A stretch of 64,000 nt of DNA, taken from Alicyclobacillus pomorum DSM 14955 (GTDB lineage Bacteria; Bacillota; Bacilli; Alicyclobacillales; Alicyclobacillaceae). This document shows positions 7,780-15,412 of this stretch, in pieces. Made by a program: the position numbers and the translations under genes. Location: NCBI RefSeq assembly GCF_000472905.1, contig NZ_AXAR01000002.1, positions 1 through 64,000 of the forward strand. The letters run 5' to 3'. The notes below the pieces were generated by a model. The model searched no databases. It was given only the letters and a program-made list of their open reading frames with translations, and was not told where the DNA came from. Positions within the stretch are counted from its first letter, which is position 1. Every line of letters starts with the position of its first letter.

Positions 7780-9273
7780 TTACCGGTGCACGGTCTTCGC
7801 GATACACGGCCTGACGCCTTCGCTACGTAGGGACGCTATGTCGCGCGTCACGCGCTCTGCAAACTGAGGGATGGTGTTCAAGTCCTGGCCCCAAATCTCG
7901 GTCACGGCGAGCAAGCGCTCGACGGTCGCCGACAACCCTCGCGCGGATTCACGGGACCAGATCTCCTGCAGCAACTGAACGTGTTCCTGGTTGTCCGGGA
8001 TCTCCCAGCGGTGCTCCGGCTGGTCCGCATTTCGGAAATACAGGAGCAAAGCCGCGATGGCGAAGGTCAAGCGCTCCGGCAGTTTCCCTCTGCGGCGCAC
8101 GTATTCGGTCAGCGTGGGGAGCAAACGGACTCGGATTTTGGACAATCCGTTCAGCATGAGAGATTGAATCTCGTGGCGCACGTACGGATTGGCAAACCGC
8201 TCCAGGACCGAGTCAGCAAACGCGTTCAAACTCTGTCTGTCGAGCGCCTTCGATTCCAACGTCGGAAGGATCTCCTGGAATATCAGGTCGCGAATGAACG
8301 CGCCCAAGTCTGGGTCTTCCACCACTTCCCGAACCGTGGGAATCCCGGCAAAGTGGGCGATGGCCGACATGGCCGTGTGCGCACCATTGAGGATCCGCAC
8401 TTTGCGCAACCGGTACGGCTTGGGGTCCGCGTACTTCACATTCAACCCAAGCTGCTCAAACGGCCACACCGCAGACAAGGCGCCGTCCCCTTGAATCACC
8501 CACAGGTGAAACGGCTCTGCAACGGTGAGCAAGTGGTCTTCGTACCCCAAGTTGGCAAACACTTCCGACTTATTTTCGGATTCTGGAAATCCGGTAACAA
8601 TCCGGTCTACCAAGGTATTGCAAAAGCGGTTGGCCGTACGTATCCAATCGACAAATCCATCCGGCAGTCTCCAGTCCGCCGCATACCGCTCCACCAACTT
8701 GCGGAGCAGAATTCCGTTGTCATCCACCAATTCGCAAGGAATGACCGTGACTCCCGCCGATGGATCCCCACCAAAGTGCCGATACCGATGGTACAGATAC
8801 GCGGTCAGTTTCCCTGGGTTCGAGGTGATAGGGCGTCCACGCTCATATGGCTCGGGTACGTACACCAGGCCAGACTCCGTCGTGTTGGAAAGGATGATAT
8901 CGATATTTCGGTTTTCCGCACACGCGAGGAACTCGTTCCAGTGCGTGTACGGGTTGATGCCGCGCCGTACGGACGTGACCATGTCCTTCCGGTCCACGCG
9001 CTGACCGTCGTGCAGCCCGCGCAGCCAGACGGTGTACAGTCCATCCTGTCGATTCAGGCGGTCGATGTTGTGACCTCCACTCGGCCGCGGCGCAACCACC
9101 ACGATGCTCCCCTGAAACAGCCCGTGTTGATTTAATTGATGGATCAGCCAATCCGCGAAGCCGCGCAGGAAGTTTCCCTCCCCGATTTGCAGGACGCGCT
9201 CCGGGAAGGAGGCATTGTCAAGAGGGTCTTGGATGTCCTCACCATGTCGGATAAACGCTCTAGATAACAGCAT
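7780..9273 (-). CDS. uxaB: Tagaturonate reductase (altronate oxidoreductase)
   Basis: It interconverts D-tagaturonate and D-altronate with NADH, the second step of galacturonate breakdown. The ~497-residue protein is of the mannitol-dehydrogenase family. It matches the UxaB branch through VLQIGEGNFLRGFADWLIHQLNQ, DGLYTVWLRGL, IILSNTTESGLVYVPEP, VIPCELVDDNGILLRKLVERYAADW, NRFCNTLVDRIVTGFP and KVRILNGAHTAM. An in-frame GTG at 9291 exists, but the ATG at 9273 is better placed after AGGGG. In Firmicutes fructuronate reductase is normally a separate short-chain enzyme; none is seen here, so this protein or the neighbouring Gfo/Idh enzyme may serve the glucuronate branch too (inference). Confidence 0.88.
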   Translation of the reverse strand: MLLSRAFIRHGEDIQDPLDNASFPERVLQIGEGNFLRGFADWLIHQLNQHGLFQGSIVVVAPRPSGGHNIDRLNRQDGLYTVWLRGLHDGQRVDRKDMVTSVRRGINPYTHWNEFLACAENRNIDIILSNTTESGLVYVPEPYERGRPITSNPGKLTAYLYHRYRHFGGDPSAGVTVIPCELVDDNGILLRKLVERYAADWRLPDGFVDWIRTANRFCNTLVDRIVTGFPESENKSEVFANLGYEDHLLTVAEPFHLWVIQGDGALSAVWPFEQLGLNVKYADPKPYRLRKVRILNGAHTAMSAIAHFAGIPTVREVVEDPDLGAFIRDLIFQEILPTLESKALDRQSLNAFADSVLERFANPYVRHEIQSLMLNGLSKIRVRLLPTLTEYVRRRGKLPERLTFAIAALLLYFRNADQPEHRWEIPDNQEHVQLLQEIWSRESARGLSATVERLLAVTEIWGQDLNTIPQFAERVTRDIASLRSEGVRPCIAKTVHR

Positions 9274-9378
9274 GGGACCCCTCACTTTCACATTTGTGTG
9301 TCAGGCCCGGTGGTAATCGGACTTTTCATCCGGTTCCTTCCGGATGTCTCGGATGTGCGGTGCGGCCTGTCCGTTGGG

Positions 9379-10176
9379 TTATTGGCGGACCCAGGTGTGC
9401 TGTGGATCGTCATTGGGAATCATCACGCGATCCACATCCCCCGCCATCACCCACAAGTAGTACAACTCGTAGCCGGCCCCTGCACAGACGGGATGGTACC
9501 CGTACGGAATCATGAACGTATCCTTGTCTTGCACTCTGTACACCTCGTCAGTGGATCCGTCGGCGGTGTACAGGGACTGCAGACCGAACCCGTGACTCGG
9601 GTTCAAACGGTAGTGGTAGACCTCTTCCATGCAGGCTTCCACGCCCGGTTTGTAGTCGTCGTGCTTATGCGGTGGATAGCTGGACCAGTTACCCGGCAGG
9701 TTGAACGTCTCGCCGACAATGATACGTTGCACTTTCCCTTCTGCGTTGTTCACCACGATGTCGTGCACGTGGCGGAGGAAGTTGTCGCGTCCAACGGGTC
9801 TGTCCCAAACTTCCTCTGGCCGCACGATGAACGGACTGTACTTTGTGTCTGCCGGCGTTTTGCAGACGGCCACTTCCAGCGGCTTCGCGCCGGTGTTCTT
9901 CACGGTGTACGTCGTTGCAATGGGCACATACACCGCGGTGGCTTTTTCCTGAAAGACGTTTTCCCGGGTCAGTCCGGAAAACGACGCTTCCCCCGCTTCA
10001 ATGTCACAAGCGCCTTCCAGCAGGACCAAGACGACTTCGTGGGTCTCCGTCTCCCCCGTGAAGGACTCCCCGGGATTCAGCCGTAACAATCCAAATCGAA
10101 GCCATTTCAACCCCGCTGCGTTGTCCGCTCCGACAATTTCCTGGTATCCTGGTTGTTCCACCGCGCGCAACAACAT
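9379..10176 (-). CDS. IolB-family cupin isomerase (5-deoxy-glucuronate isomerase-like)
   Basis: The 265-residue bicupin matches IolB: HDIVVNNAEGKVQRIIVGETFNLPGNWSSYPPHKHD, then EEVYHYRLNPSHGFGLQSLYT and PYGYHPVCAGAGYELYYLWVMAGDVDR. HKH, the following Glu and the late YHP histidine are the metal-binding set. IolB converts 5-deoxy-D-glucuronate to 2-deoxy-5-keto-D-gluconate, an aldose-ketose isomerisation. No other myo-inositol catabolic gene is near. It sits between uxaA and uxaB, exactly where a uronate isomerase (UxaC) would be expected, and UxaC is absent. An in-frame GTG at 10230 exists, but GGAGG stands 8 bases before the ATG at 10176. Family assignment is firm; a uronate-isomerase role is inference. 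Confidence 0.85.
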   Translation of the reverse strand: MLLRAVEQPGYQEIVGADNAAGLKWLRFGLLRLNPGESFTGETETHEVVLVLLEGACDIEAGEASFSGLTRENVFQEKATAVYVPIATTYTVKNTGAKPLEVAVCKTPADTKYSPFIVRPEEVWDRPVGRDNFLRHVHDIVVNNAEGKVQRIIVGETFNLPGNWSSYPPHKHDDYKPGVEACMEEVYHYRLNPSHGFGLQSLYTADGSTDEVYRVQDKDTFMIPYGYHPVCAGAGYELYYLWVMAGDVDRVMIPNDDPQHTWVRQ

Positions 10177-10296
10177 GAAACATCCCTCCGTCCACGTGAC
10201 GTTGTTGATTTGCGATGCATTTTCAGTCACAATCTCAATCTATTACACTTTTCAGTGAATATGTAGTAGTCTACGACTTCAGCCATACTTCAGGGC

Positions 10297-11433
10297 TCAC
10301 AACGTCACTCCGTCTTTCCAGATGGCTATCTCCCGAAACCCGTTTCTTTCATTCCGCGTCATCACGCGGCCGGACGCGACGTCTATGACACGCTGATAGA
10401 GGTCTCGAGCCAGCTCTTGGATATCACTGCCCTCCAACAAACCTCCCGCGTTCACGTCAATCCAGTTCGGTTTTTTCTCGTACAGTTGCGTGTTTGTGGA
10501 GATTTTCACCGTGGGCACGGCGCCTCCCATCGGCGTTCCACGCCCCGTGGTGAACAGGACCAGGTGTGCCCCCGCCATCGCTAAAGCGGTGACTGAGACC
10601 ATGTCGTTCCCTGGCGCCTGGACGAGGTGAAGCCCCGGCTGGTCCACCTGTTGACCGTACTCGAGCACGCCCGCGACAGGGCTGAATCCCCCCTTTTGAA
10701 TACAGCCCAGGGACTTTTCCTCGAGCGTCGTGATGCCGCCGTCTTTGTTTCCCGGAGACGGATTTTCGTAGATCACCTGCCCATGACGGACATAGTAATC
10801 CTTGAAACCATTGATGAGAGACACAATATCCTGAAACACGCCTTCGTTCACTGCGCGGTTCATGAGGATGGTCTCTGCGCCGAACATCTCCGGAACTTCT
10901 GTCAGCAGCGTTGTCGCTCCCTGCTCAACCAACAAGTCGGAGACAGCGCCCACAAGCGGATTGGCAGTCATGCCTGAAAACGCATCGGATCCTCCGCACT
11001 TGAGACCCACCTTGAGCTTGGAAACCGGAACTTGCGTGCGCTGAAAGGTCCGCGCGTAATCCACGAGATGCGACAGTAGTTGCATGCCGACTTCCATTTC
11101 GTCCGTCACGGACTGCAAGGAGAGAAACTTGACGTGTTTGTCAGAGACAGGCCCCAACACCTTGGCAAACTCGTCTACGCGATTGTTTTCACATCCCAGT
11201 CCAATCACGAGGACGCCGGCCGCATTCGGATGTTTGACAAGGCCTGCGAGCGCCTTTTGTGTATATTTGAGATCATCCCCTAATTGAGAGCATCTGTAGG
11301 GATGGGGAAAATGATAGACACCGTCAATCCCGTCGCCAGCAAACCGGTCGTTGGCCATCTTCGCCAACATCTCCGCCGTCTTGTTCACGCAACCGACGGT
11401 ATTGAGGACCCAGATCTCATTCCGGATGCCCAC
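10297..11433 (-). CDS. uxaA: Altronate dehydratase, large (C-terminal) subunit
   Basis: With the small SAF-domain protein upstream it forms altronate dehydratase, which turns D-altronate into 2-keto-3-deoxygluconate. The 378-residue protein is the D-galactarate dehydratase/altronate hydrolase C-terminal family: NTVGCVNKTAEMLA, GLKCGGSDAFSGMTANPLVGAVSDLLVEQGATTLLTEVPEMFGAE, GNKDGGITTLEEKSLGCIQKGG and VLFTTGRGTPMGG. Conserved cysteines in these motifs fit the Fe-dependent active site. The start lies 18 bases after the small-subunit stop. In E. coli the two parts are fused in one ~495-residue protein; the split form is known in other Firmicutes and Thermotogae. Confidence 0.9.
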   Translation of the reverse strand: MGIRNEIWVLNTVGCVNKTAEMLAKMANDRFAGDGIDGVYHFPHPYRCSQLGDDLKYTQKALAGLVKHPNAAGVLVIGLGCENNRVDEFAKVLGPVSDKHVKFLSLQSVTDEMEVGMQLLSHLVDYARTFQRTQVPVSKLKVGLKCGGSDAFSGMTANPLVGAVSDLLVEQGATTLLTEVPEMFGAETILMNRAVNEGVFQDIVSLINGFKDYYVRHGQVIYENPSPGNKDGGITTLEEKSLGCIQKGGFSPVAGVLEYGQQVDQPGLHLVQAPGNDMVSVTALAMAGAHLVLFTTGRGTPMGGAVPTVKISTNTQLYEKKPNWIDVNAGGLLEGSDIQELARDLYQRVIDVASGRVMTRNERNGFREIAIWKDGVTL

Positions 11434-11451
11434 CGAACCATCCTCACGTAT

Positions 11452-11823
11452 CTACCCGTCAAAATGCGTGGCGAGCGGGCCCGATACGTCGGTGAACACA
11501 GTGGGCATAGCAGGCGCCACCGGGTGGAATTCGTATTCGTGCTTTCCGGATAGATTCGTAGCCACATTGTGCGTATGTACCCACGCCCCGGTTGCAATCT
11601 GCGACGTGGCATGCCCAAACGGATACCCGTATTTCATCACGTTTTGGCCTTTCAAAATCTCTGCCAGTGCCACTTTGTGCCCACGTGGGATGTCCTCAAG
11701 CACGGTGATGGTCTTGCCCGCAACATCGAAGGCTTCCCCTTTCACCAGGGGCACCAGAGCTACAGCGACGTTGTCATCTGGATGGTTTTGCAACACCACT
11801 TGTTTGGCTGACATAAAGGTCAC
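11452..11823 (-). CDS. uxaA: Altronate dehydratase, small SAF-domain (N-terminal) subunit
   Basis: The 123-residue protein corresponds to the UxaA/GarD N-terminal SAF domain: VVLQNHPDDNVAVALVPLVKGEAF, IPRGHKVALAEILKGQNVMKYGYPFGHATSQIATGAWVHTHNV. It is the first gene of the hexuronate operon. AGAGGTGA precedes the ATG at 11823. It needs the 10297-11433 partner for activity (family knowledge). Confidence 0.88.
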   Translation of the reverse strand: MTFMSAKQVVLQNHPDDNVAVALVPLVKGEAFDVAGKTITVLEDIPRGHKVALAEILKGQNVMKYGYPFGHATSQIATGAWVHTHNVATNLSGKHEYEFHPVAPAMPTVFTDVSGPLATHFDG

Positions 11824-11920
11824 CTCTGATAAGAGAGCCGCTCGCTCTTCCTCCTTCGCGAGTGGCCTACATGTATCAATGTATCATAGAGAATGAATAT
11901 TTCGATTTCTGAATAGAGCT
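11824..11920 (-). promoter_or_regulatory. Upstream region of the hexuronate operon with tandem octamer
   Basis: A direct repeat of ATGTATCA (TGATACAT on the transcribed strand) occurs twice head to tail at 11871-11886, about 50 bases before the first gene. It is a candidate operator for a uronate repressor or activator, but no regulator gene is in the operon. Site function is inferred only from repetition and position. Confidence 0.35.
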
Positions 11921-12019
11921 TTGTTCCCAGCATGGACACACAATCTTTATGAAAGCGACGATCGGTATATACTAATTGGAGCAGGGTATCGTACAACCAT
12001 AACTAACAGGAGGTACACC

Positions 12020-12643
12020 ATGACTGTTCGCAAGACCGATGAATTGACCACCAAAGTCGCGGAGCATCGAACACCTACATATGAAATTGAACCGATTTTC
12101 CTGAACCGTTGGTCACCACGAGCATACAGTGAACAACCCATCGACGACGAAACGTTATTTCGTATATTTGAAGCCGCCCGTTGGGCACCGTCTTCGTATA
12201 ATTTGCAGCCGTGGAGGTTCATTGTCGCAAAATCAGAGGAAGACCGCAGCAAGTTCTTGTCGTTCATCTTTGAAGGCAACGTGACTTGGTGCAAAAAAGC
12301 GCCTGTCCTGGCAGTCTTGGTATCTCATACAGTGAATTCAAACGGTGAACCAAATCATAAACATGCATTTGACGCAGGCGCTGCATGGGGATATCTCGCG
12401 CTTCAAGCGACACAGTTAGGGATCTACACCCATGCAATGGGTGGTTTCGATAGGGAAAAAGCACGAGAAGTTTTGCAGCTGCCGGCAGAATATGAACCAC
12501 AGATAGTCATTAGTCTTGGTTATTATGGAGACCCACAAGACTTGCCTGAAGCGTTACGAGCAAGAGAAGTTCCATCCACACGACGCCCACTGAGCGAAAT
12601 CGTTTTTGAAGGTCAATTTGGGGGAAAAATGAAATCACTTTGA
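12020..12643 (+). CDS. Nitroreductase-family protein
   Basis: This 207-residue flavin-dependent nitroreductase-fold protein has the FMN-contact segment NRWSPRAYSEQPIDDE, the AARWAPSSYNLQPWRFIVA helix-loop and GAAWGYLALQATQLGIYTHAMGGFD. Such enzymes reduce nitro, quinone or enal groups with NAD(P)H; the substrate is unknown. The frame is open from 11921, but a perfect AGGAGGT at 12008-12014 sets the start at the ATG at 12020. It is a single gene divergent from the hexuronate operon. Confidence 0.85.
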   Translation: MTVRKTDELTTKVAEHRTPTYEIEPIFLNRWSPRAYSEQPIDDETLFRIFEAARWAPSSYNLQPWRFIVAKSEEDRSKFLSFIFEGNVTWCKKAPVLAVLVSHTVNSNGEPNHKHAFDAGAAWGYLALQATQLGIYTHAMGGFDREKAREVLQLPAEYEPQIVISLGYYGDPQDLPEALRAREVPSTRRPLSEIVFEGQFGGKMKSL

Positions 12644-12658
12644 TGTCAACAGACCTGG

Positions 12659-12699
12659 CCGACTCGTTCAGCCCCAGTTTGAGGGGCTGAATTGGTCGG
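12659..12699. terminator. Long stem-loop between convergent genes
   Basis: An 8-base perfect stem TCAGCCCC/GGGGCTGA (12668-12675 with 12683-12690) is extended outward by CCGAC/GTCGG. It lies 15 bases after the nitroreductase stop and before the convergent gene at 12748. No U-tract follows on either strand, so termination is only probable. Confidence 0.45.
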
Positions 12700-12747
12700 T
12701 GCCCTGAGGAAACATGCAGTCGGAAACGGGGCGGATTGCCCCTCTTT

Positions 12748-13281
12748 TCACGTTTCTTCGTAAACCGTAATGAAAAGACAGCCATCATCTTCTTCAAACA
12801 CACTGACCACGATTTTTCTCCCAGGAAACCTATGTCTAAAGCTCAGCGTCCAAAAGAGTTTTAAAGCTTCCCCAAGACCGTGAACTTGTTCATCTGTCTC
12901 GTCATCTCGATGATTGATGTGAAAAAAATCATTGACCTCATAAAGGTTCATCATCTTCTCGACACTCTGTTTGCCATGCTTGCGGTCCGCTTTCCATTCC
13001 TCAAAAATCTCCGGCTTGTATTTATCCTTGAGGAGGAAATACCCTTCCACTTCCAAAACATCTGGATAAAAGAATTTTGCAAACCCTAATGCTGTCTGTA
13101 GGTCCGCCCGCAAATTTACGTAGTCCCACCATGAAAAGTCATCACCATTTGTGTCTTTCCATTGCACAAACTCTGGAATCAGACTATCGTGGAACATGAT
13201 TTTCACCGTCGCTTTCAGGTCGACTGATTTACCTCTGATGGTTCGACATTTAACACGGTGACTTGATATTGTATTGCACAT
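12748..13281 (-). CDS. Conserved hypothetical protein
   Basis: A 177-residue acidic soluble protein that I do not recognise. It is rich in aromatic and charged residues (WWDYVNLRADLQTALGFAKFFYPDVLEVEGYFLLKDKYKPEIFEEWKADRKHGKQSVEKMMNLYEVND) with a beta-rich C-terminus (RHRFPGRKIVVSVFEEDDGCLFITVYEE). No signal peptide, membrane span or metal motif is evident. AAGGGG lies 5 bases before the ATG at 13281, supporting that start over the internal ATG at 13197. It is a single gene between nitroreductase and thioesterase. Confidence 0.6.
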   Translation of the reverse strand: MCNTISSHRVKCRTIRGKSVDLKATVKIMFHDSLIPEFVQWKDTNGDDFSWWDYVNLRADLQTALGFAKFFYPDVLEVEGYFLLKDKYKPEIFEEWKADRKHGKQSVEKMMNLYEVNDFFHINHRDDETDEQVHGLGEALKLFWTLSFRHRFPGRKIVVSVFEEDDGCLFITVYEET

Positions 13282-13397
13282 TTCTACCCCTTAGTACGAC
13301 AACGGGTGCCCATGGCATTATCGCATAAGCCCCGTTGCAATAAGGGTTCCTTGATTAAGTCATCCTCTAGTGAGATACGGAATTTCGTGACCGAGCT

Positions 13398-13778
13398 CTA
13401 TACATGCCTCATGAAAAAGGTTCCCGTTCCCTTCGCCACAACTTCGTCTTTGTCGTCGTATACCACACAATCGGCATACATGAGCGTTCTGGCTTGCTTT
13501 ACGATGTATGCGTCTGCAAGAAGCACTTCCCCTTTTGCCCCCTGAAGGAATGTCATGTGCAAGTCAACGGTTACGGCTGTTTGCACACCGTTGTGCTCGG
13601 CTTCTACTAGATTTGACATAGCGACGTCAACAAGCGACGAGATCACGCCGCCATGTACAACACCAACGCTGTTAAAGTACAAGGGCTTTAGGGGCAAACG
13701 AACACGGATATTGGTGGGACTCATTCTTTCATATTGGAAACCTAAGAACTCATCAAATGGTTGTTTTATGAAAGTCAT
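13398..13778 (-). CDS. Hotdog-fold thioesterase, PaaI-like
   Basis: The 126-residue protein shows the PaaI-type acyl-CoA thioesterase core: NSVGVVHGGVISSLVDVAMSNLVE with the oxyanion-hole HGG, then VTVDLHMTFLQGAKGEVLLADAYIVKQARTLMYADCVVYD. It probably hydrolyses acyl- or aryl-CoA thioesters in the cytoplasm; the acyl group is unknown. GGAGG precedes the ATG. No functional link to its neighbours is visible. Confidence 0.85.
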   Translation of the reverse strand: MTFIKQPFDEFLGFQYERMSPTNIRVRLPLKPLYFNSVGVVHGGVISSLVDVAMSNLVEAEHNGVQTAVTVDLHMTFLQGAKGEVLLADAYIVKQARTLMYADCVVYDDKDEVVAKGTGTFFMRHV

Positions 13779-13831
13779 GGGTTACCTCCATCACAGATAA
13801 CTAGATACGGAACAGACTACATATATGCCGT

Positions 13832-14590
13832 TCAATTTTTTACAGCAACAATTCGTAGACGTTTATAGTCAACAAACCACTGACCATCCCTATAGAGTTG
13901 GGAACGTGTGGCTTCCTTGACCATGTGTATCACATGAAGTCTTTCGGTATCATTGAGACCATGCAAGAAGTGTCCTGCGAAGGCATGTATCCAATGGTCC
14001 AAGCCCCGTTCTCCATCCTCCAGCGGTGTTGGACGGTCAAAATGGAGTGCATAAGTGACTCGAAAGCCTTGCTTCTCAAGCAAAGAGGCATACTCTCCAA
14101 CACTCGGATAAAACCAAGGGTTTCTCTCTGCTGCAGATATTCCAAACGCATGTAAGGCGTTTTCTAATCCTTTGATCACCAACTCAACGTTTCCCTTTCC
14201 CCCAAATTCAGCAACAAACCGCCCACCAGGCTTCAGTGCAATCCAAACAGACTCGATAACATTTGCAGCACGCTTCATCCAGTGCAATGCAGCATTCGAA
14301 AATACGGCATCAAATTTTTCCTCAGTACGGAATTCTTCTCCATTCTCCACCTTAAATTGCAGGTTAGGATACTTTGCAAGTGCCTCTTGAATCATCGAAT
14401 GAGATAGATCCATTCCAACGACTGAGGCACCCGATTTTGATATTTCAAAACTTAGATCCCCTGTTCCGCAACCTAAATCTAGAATTTTCTCTCCCGTTTT
14501 TGGATGTAACAATGCAACAACGTCTTTCCCGAACTCTGATACAAATCGAAGCTTACTGTCGTACAGTTGTGCGTTCCAATCGTTTTTCAT
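13832..14590 (-). CDS. Class I SAM-dependent methyltransferase
   Basis: A 252-residue methyltransferase with SAM motif I at ILDLGCGTGDLSFEIS, an acidic motif II (VVGMDLSHSMIQEA), FDAVFSNAALHWM and LKPGGRFVAEFGGKGN. The HWM and FGGKGN patterns resemble trans-aconitate 2-methyltransferase and related small-molecule methyltransferases. The substrate cannot be told. It is divergently transcribed from the DinB gene at 14755; the 164 bases between them should carry both promoters. Confidence 0.85.
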   Translation of the reverse strand: MKNDWNAQLYDSKLRFVSEFGKDVVALLHPKTGEKILDLGCGTGDLSFEISKSGASVVGMDLSHSMIQEALAKYPNLQFKVENGEEFRTEEKFDAVFSNAALHWMKRAANVIESVWIALKPGGRFVAEFGGKGNVELVIKGLENALHAFGISAAERNPWFYPSVGEYASLLEKQGFRVTYALHFDRPTPLEDGERGLDHWIHAFAGHFLHGLNDTERLHVIHMVKEATRSQLYRDGQWFVDYKRLRIVAVKN

Positions 14591-14754
14591 CTAAACACCT
14601 CCGCTTAGGCGCGTTCAACAGACGTAATTTTACGAAAACTTTGCATATATGTCGAAGTATAGGCCTACCGTATCTTCGCTTACTTTATGTGCTATAAAAA
14701 CTGTGATACCATACTGGAACGGTTCCGAAATTTTTATAGAAAGCAGGTCAAATC

Positions 14755-15291
14755 ATGTTGGCAGCGATTCGAGAACAGTGTAACGCTACGCGGTCGCGTC
14801 TACTGTCCATGCTCGACGGACTCACTGACCATCAACTCAACTGGAAACCGGACGATTTTACTTGGAGTATCGCACAAGTCGTACAGCACATTGCCACCGT
14901 TGAGGGTGGCGCAGCGCAGACGATTACACTTGGTCTTGCACAGGAACCAAACTTTGTACCGAGAGATATACCGCTCAAACAACTACTATTGGATCGTTCT
15001 AAAAAAGTAAACGCCCCAGACCGTCTACGTCCTTCCGCAGACCCGAAGACAATGGCACAGCTCAAAGAAATTTTAGATACCAGTCGAGAGAAGTTCCTTG
15101 GTGCTCTCGACAGCATTAAAAACATTGCACTTCTTGATAAGACATCTCCACCAATATCCCACCCCGTTTTTGGACAGATGAGTACAAGGCAGTGGATTAC
15201 AGCGGCTCTGTTTCACGAAGAGCGACACATCCAACAGATTGAAGAATTAAAGAAACGACTCGACTCAAAAGGTCGTCAGTGCATGGATTGA
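14755..15291 (+). CDS. DinB-superfamily protein
   Basis: The 178-residue four-helix-bundle protein of the DinB/YfiT type has FTWSIAQVVQHIATVEGGAA with the first metal His and LFHEERHIQQIEELKK with the second His pair. DinB-like proteins are metal-binding and include thiol transferases; many respond to damage or redox stress, but this one's reaction is unknown. AGCAGGTC precedes the ATG. A second unrelated DinB protein is at 53605. Confidence 0.8.
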   Translation: MLAAIREQCNATRSRLLSMLDGLTDHQLNWKPDDFTWSIAQVVQHIATVEGGAAQTITLGLAQEPNFVPRDIPLKQLLLDRSKKVNAPDRLRPSADPKTMAQLKEILDTSREKFLGALDSIKNIALLDKTSPPISHPVFGQMSTRQWITAALFHEERHIQQIEELKKRLDSKGRQCMD

Positions 15292-15412
15292 CGTTGTTCA
15301 CGTGGACTCAATTTCATTTTTGAACACGATGGGGCAGCCCCTCAGCACATCTTACGATAACTCGTGGGACGGCCCTATCGTATTGAAAGCATTTCGTTCC
15401 GTCCAAGTTTTC

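Noticed and set aside
7981-9135. Long open frame (384 codons) on the plus strand
   Set aside because: It is antisense to uxaB, whose motifs are certain; arginine-rich composition and no ribosome binding site.
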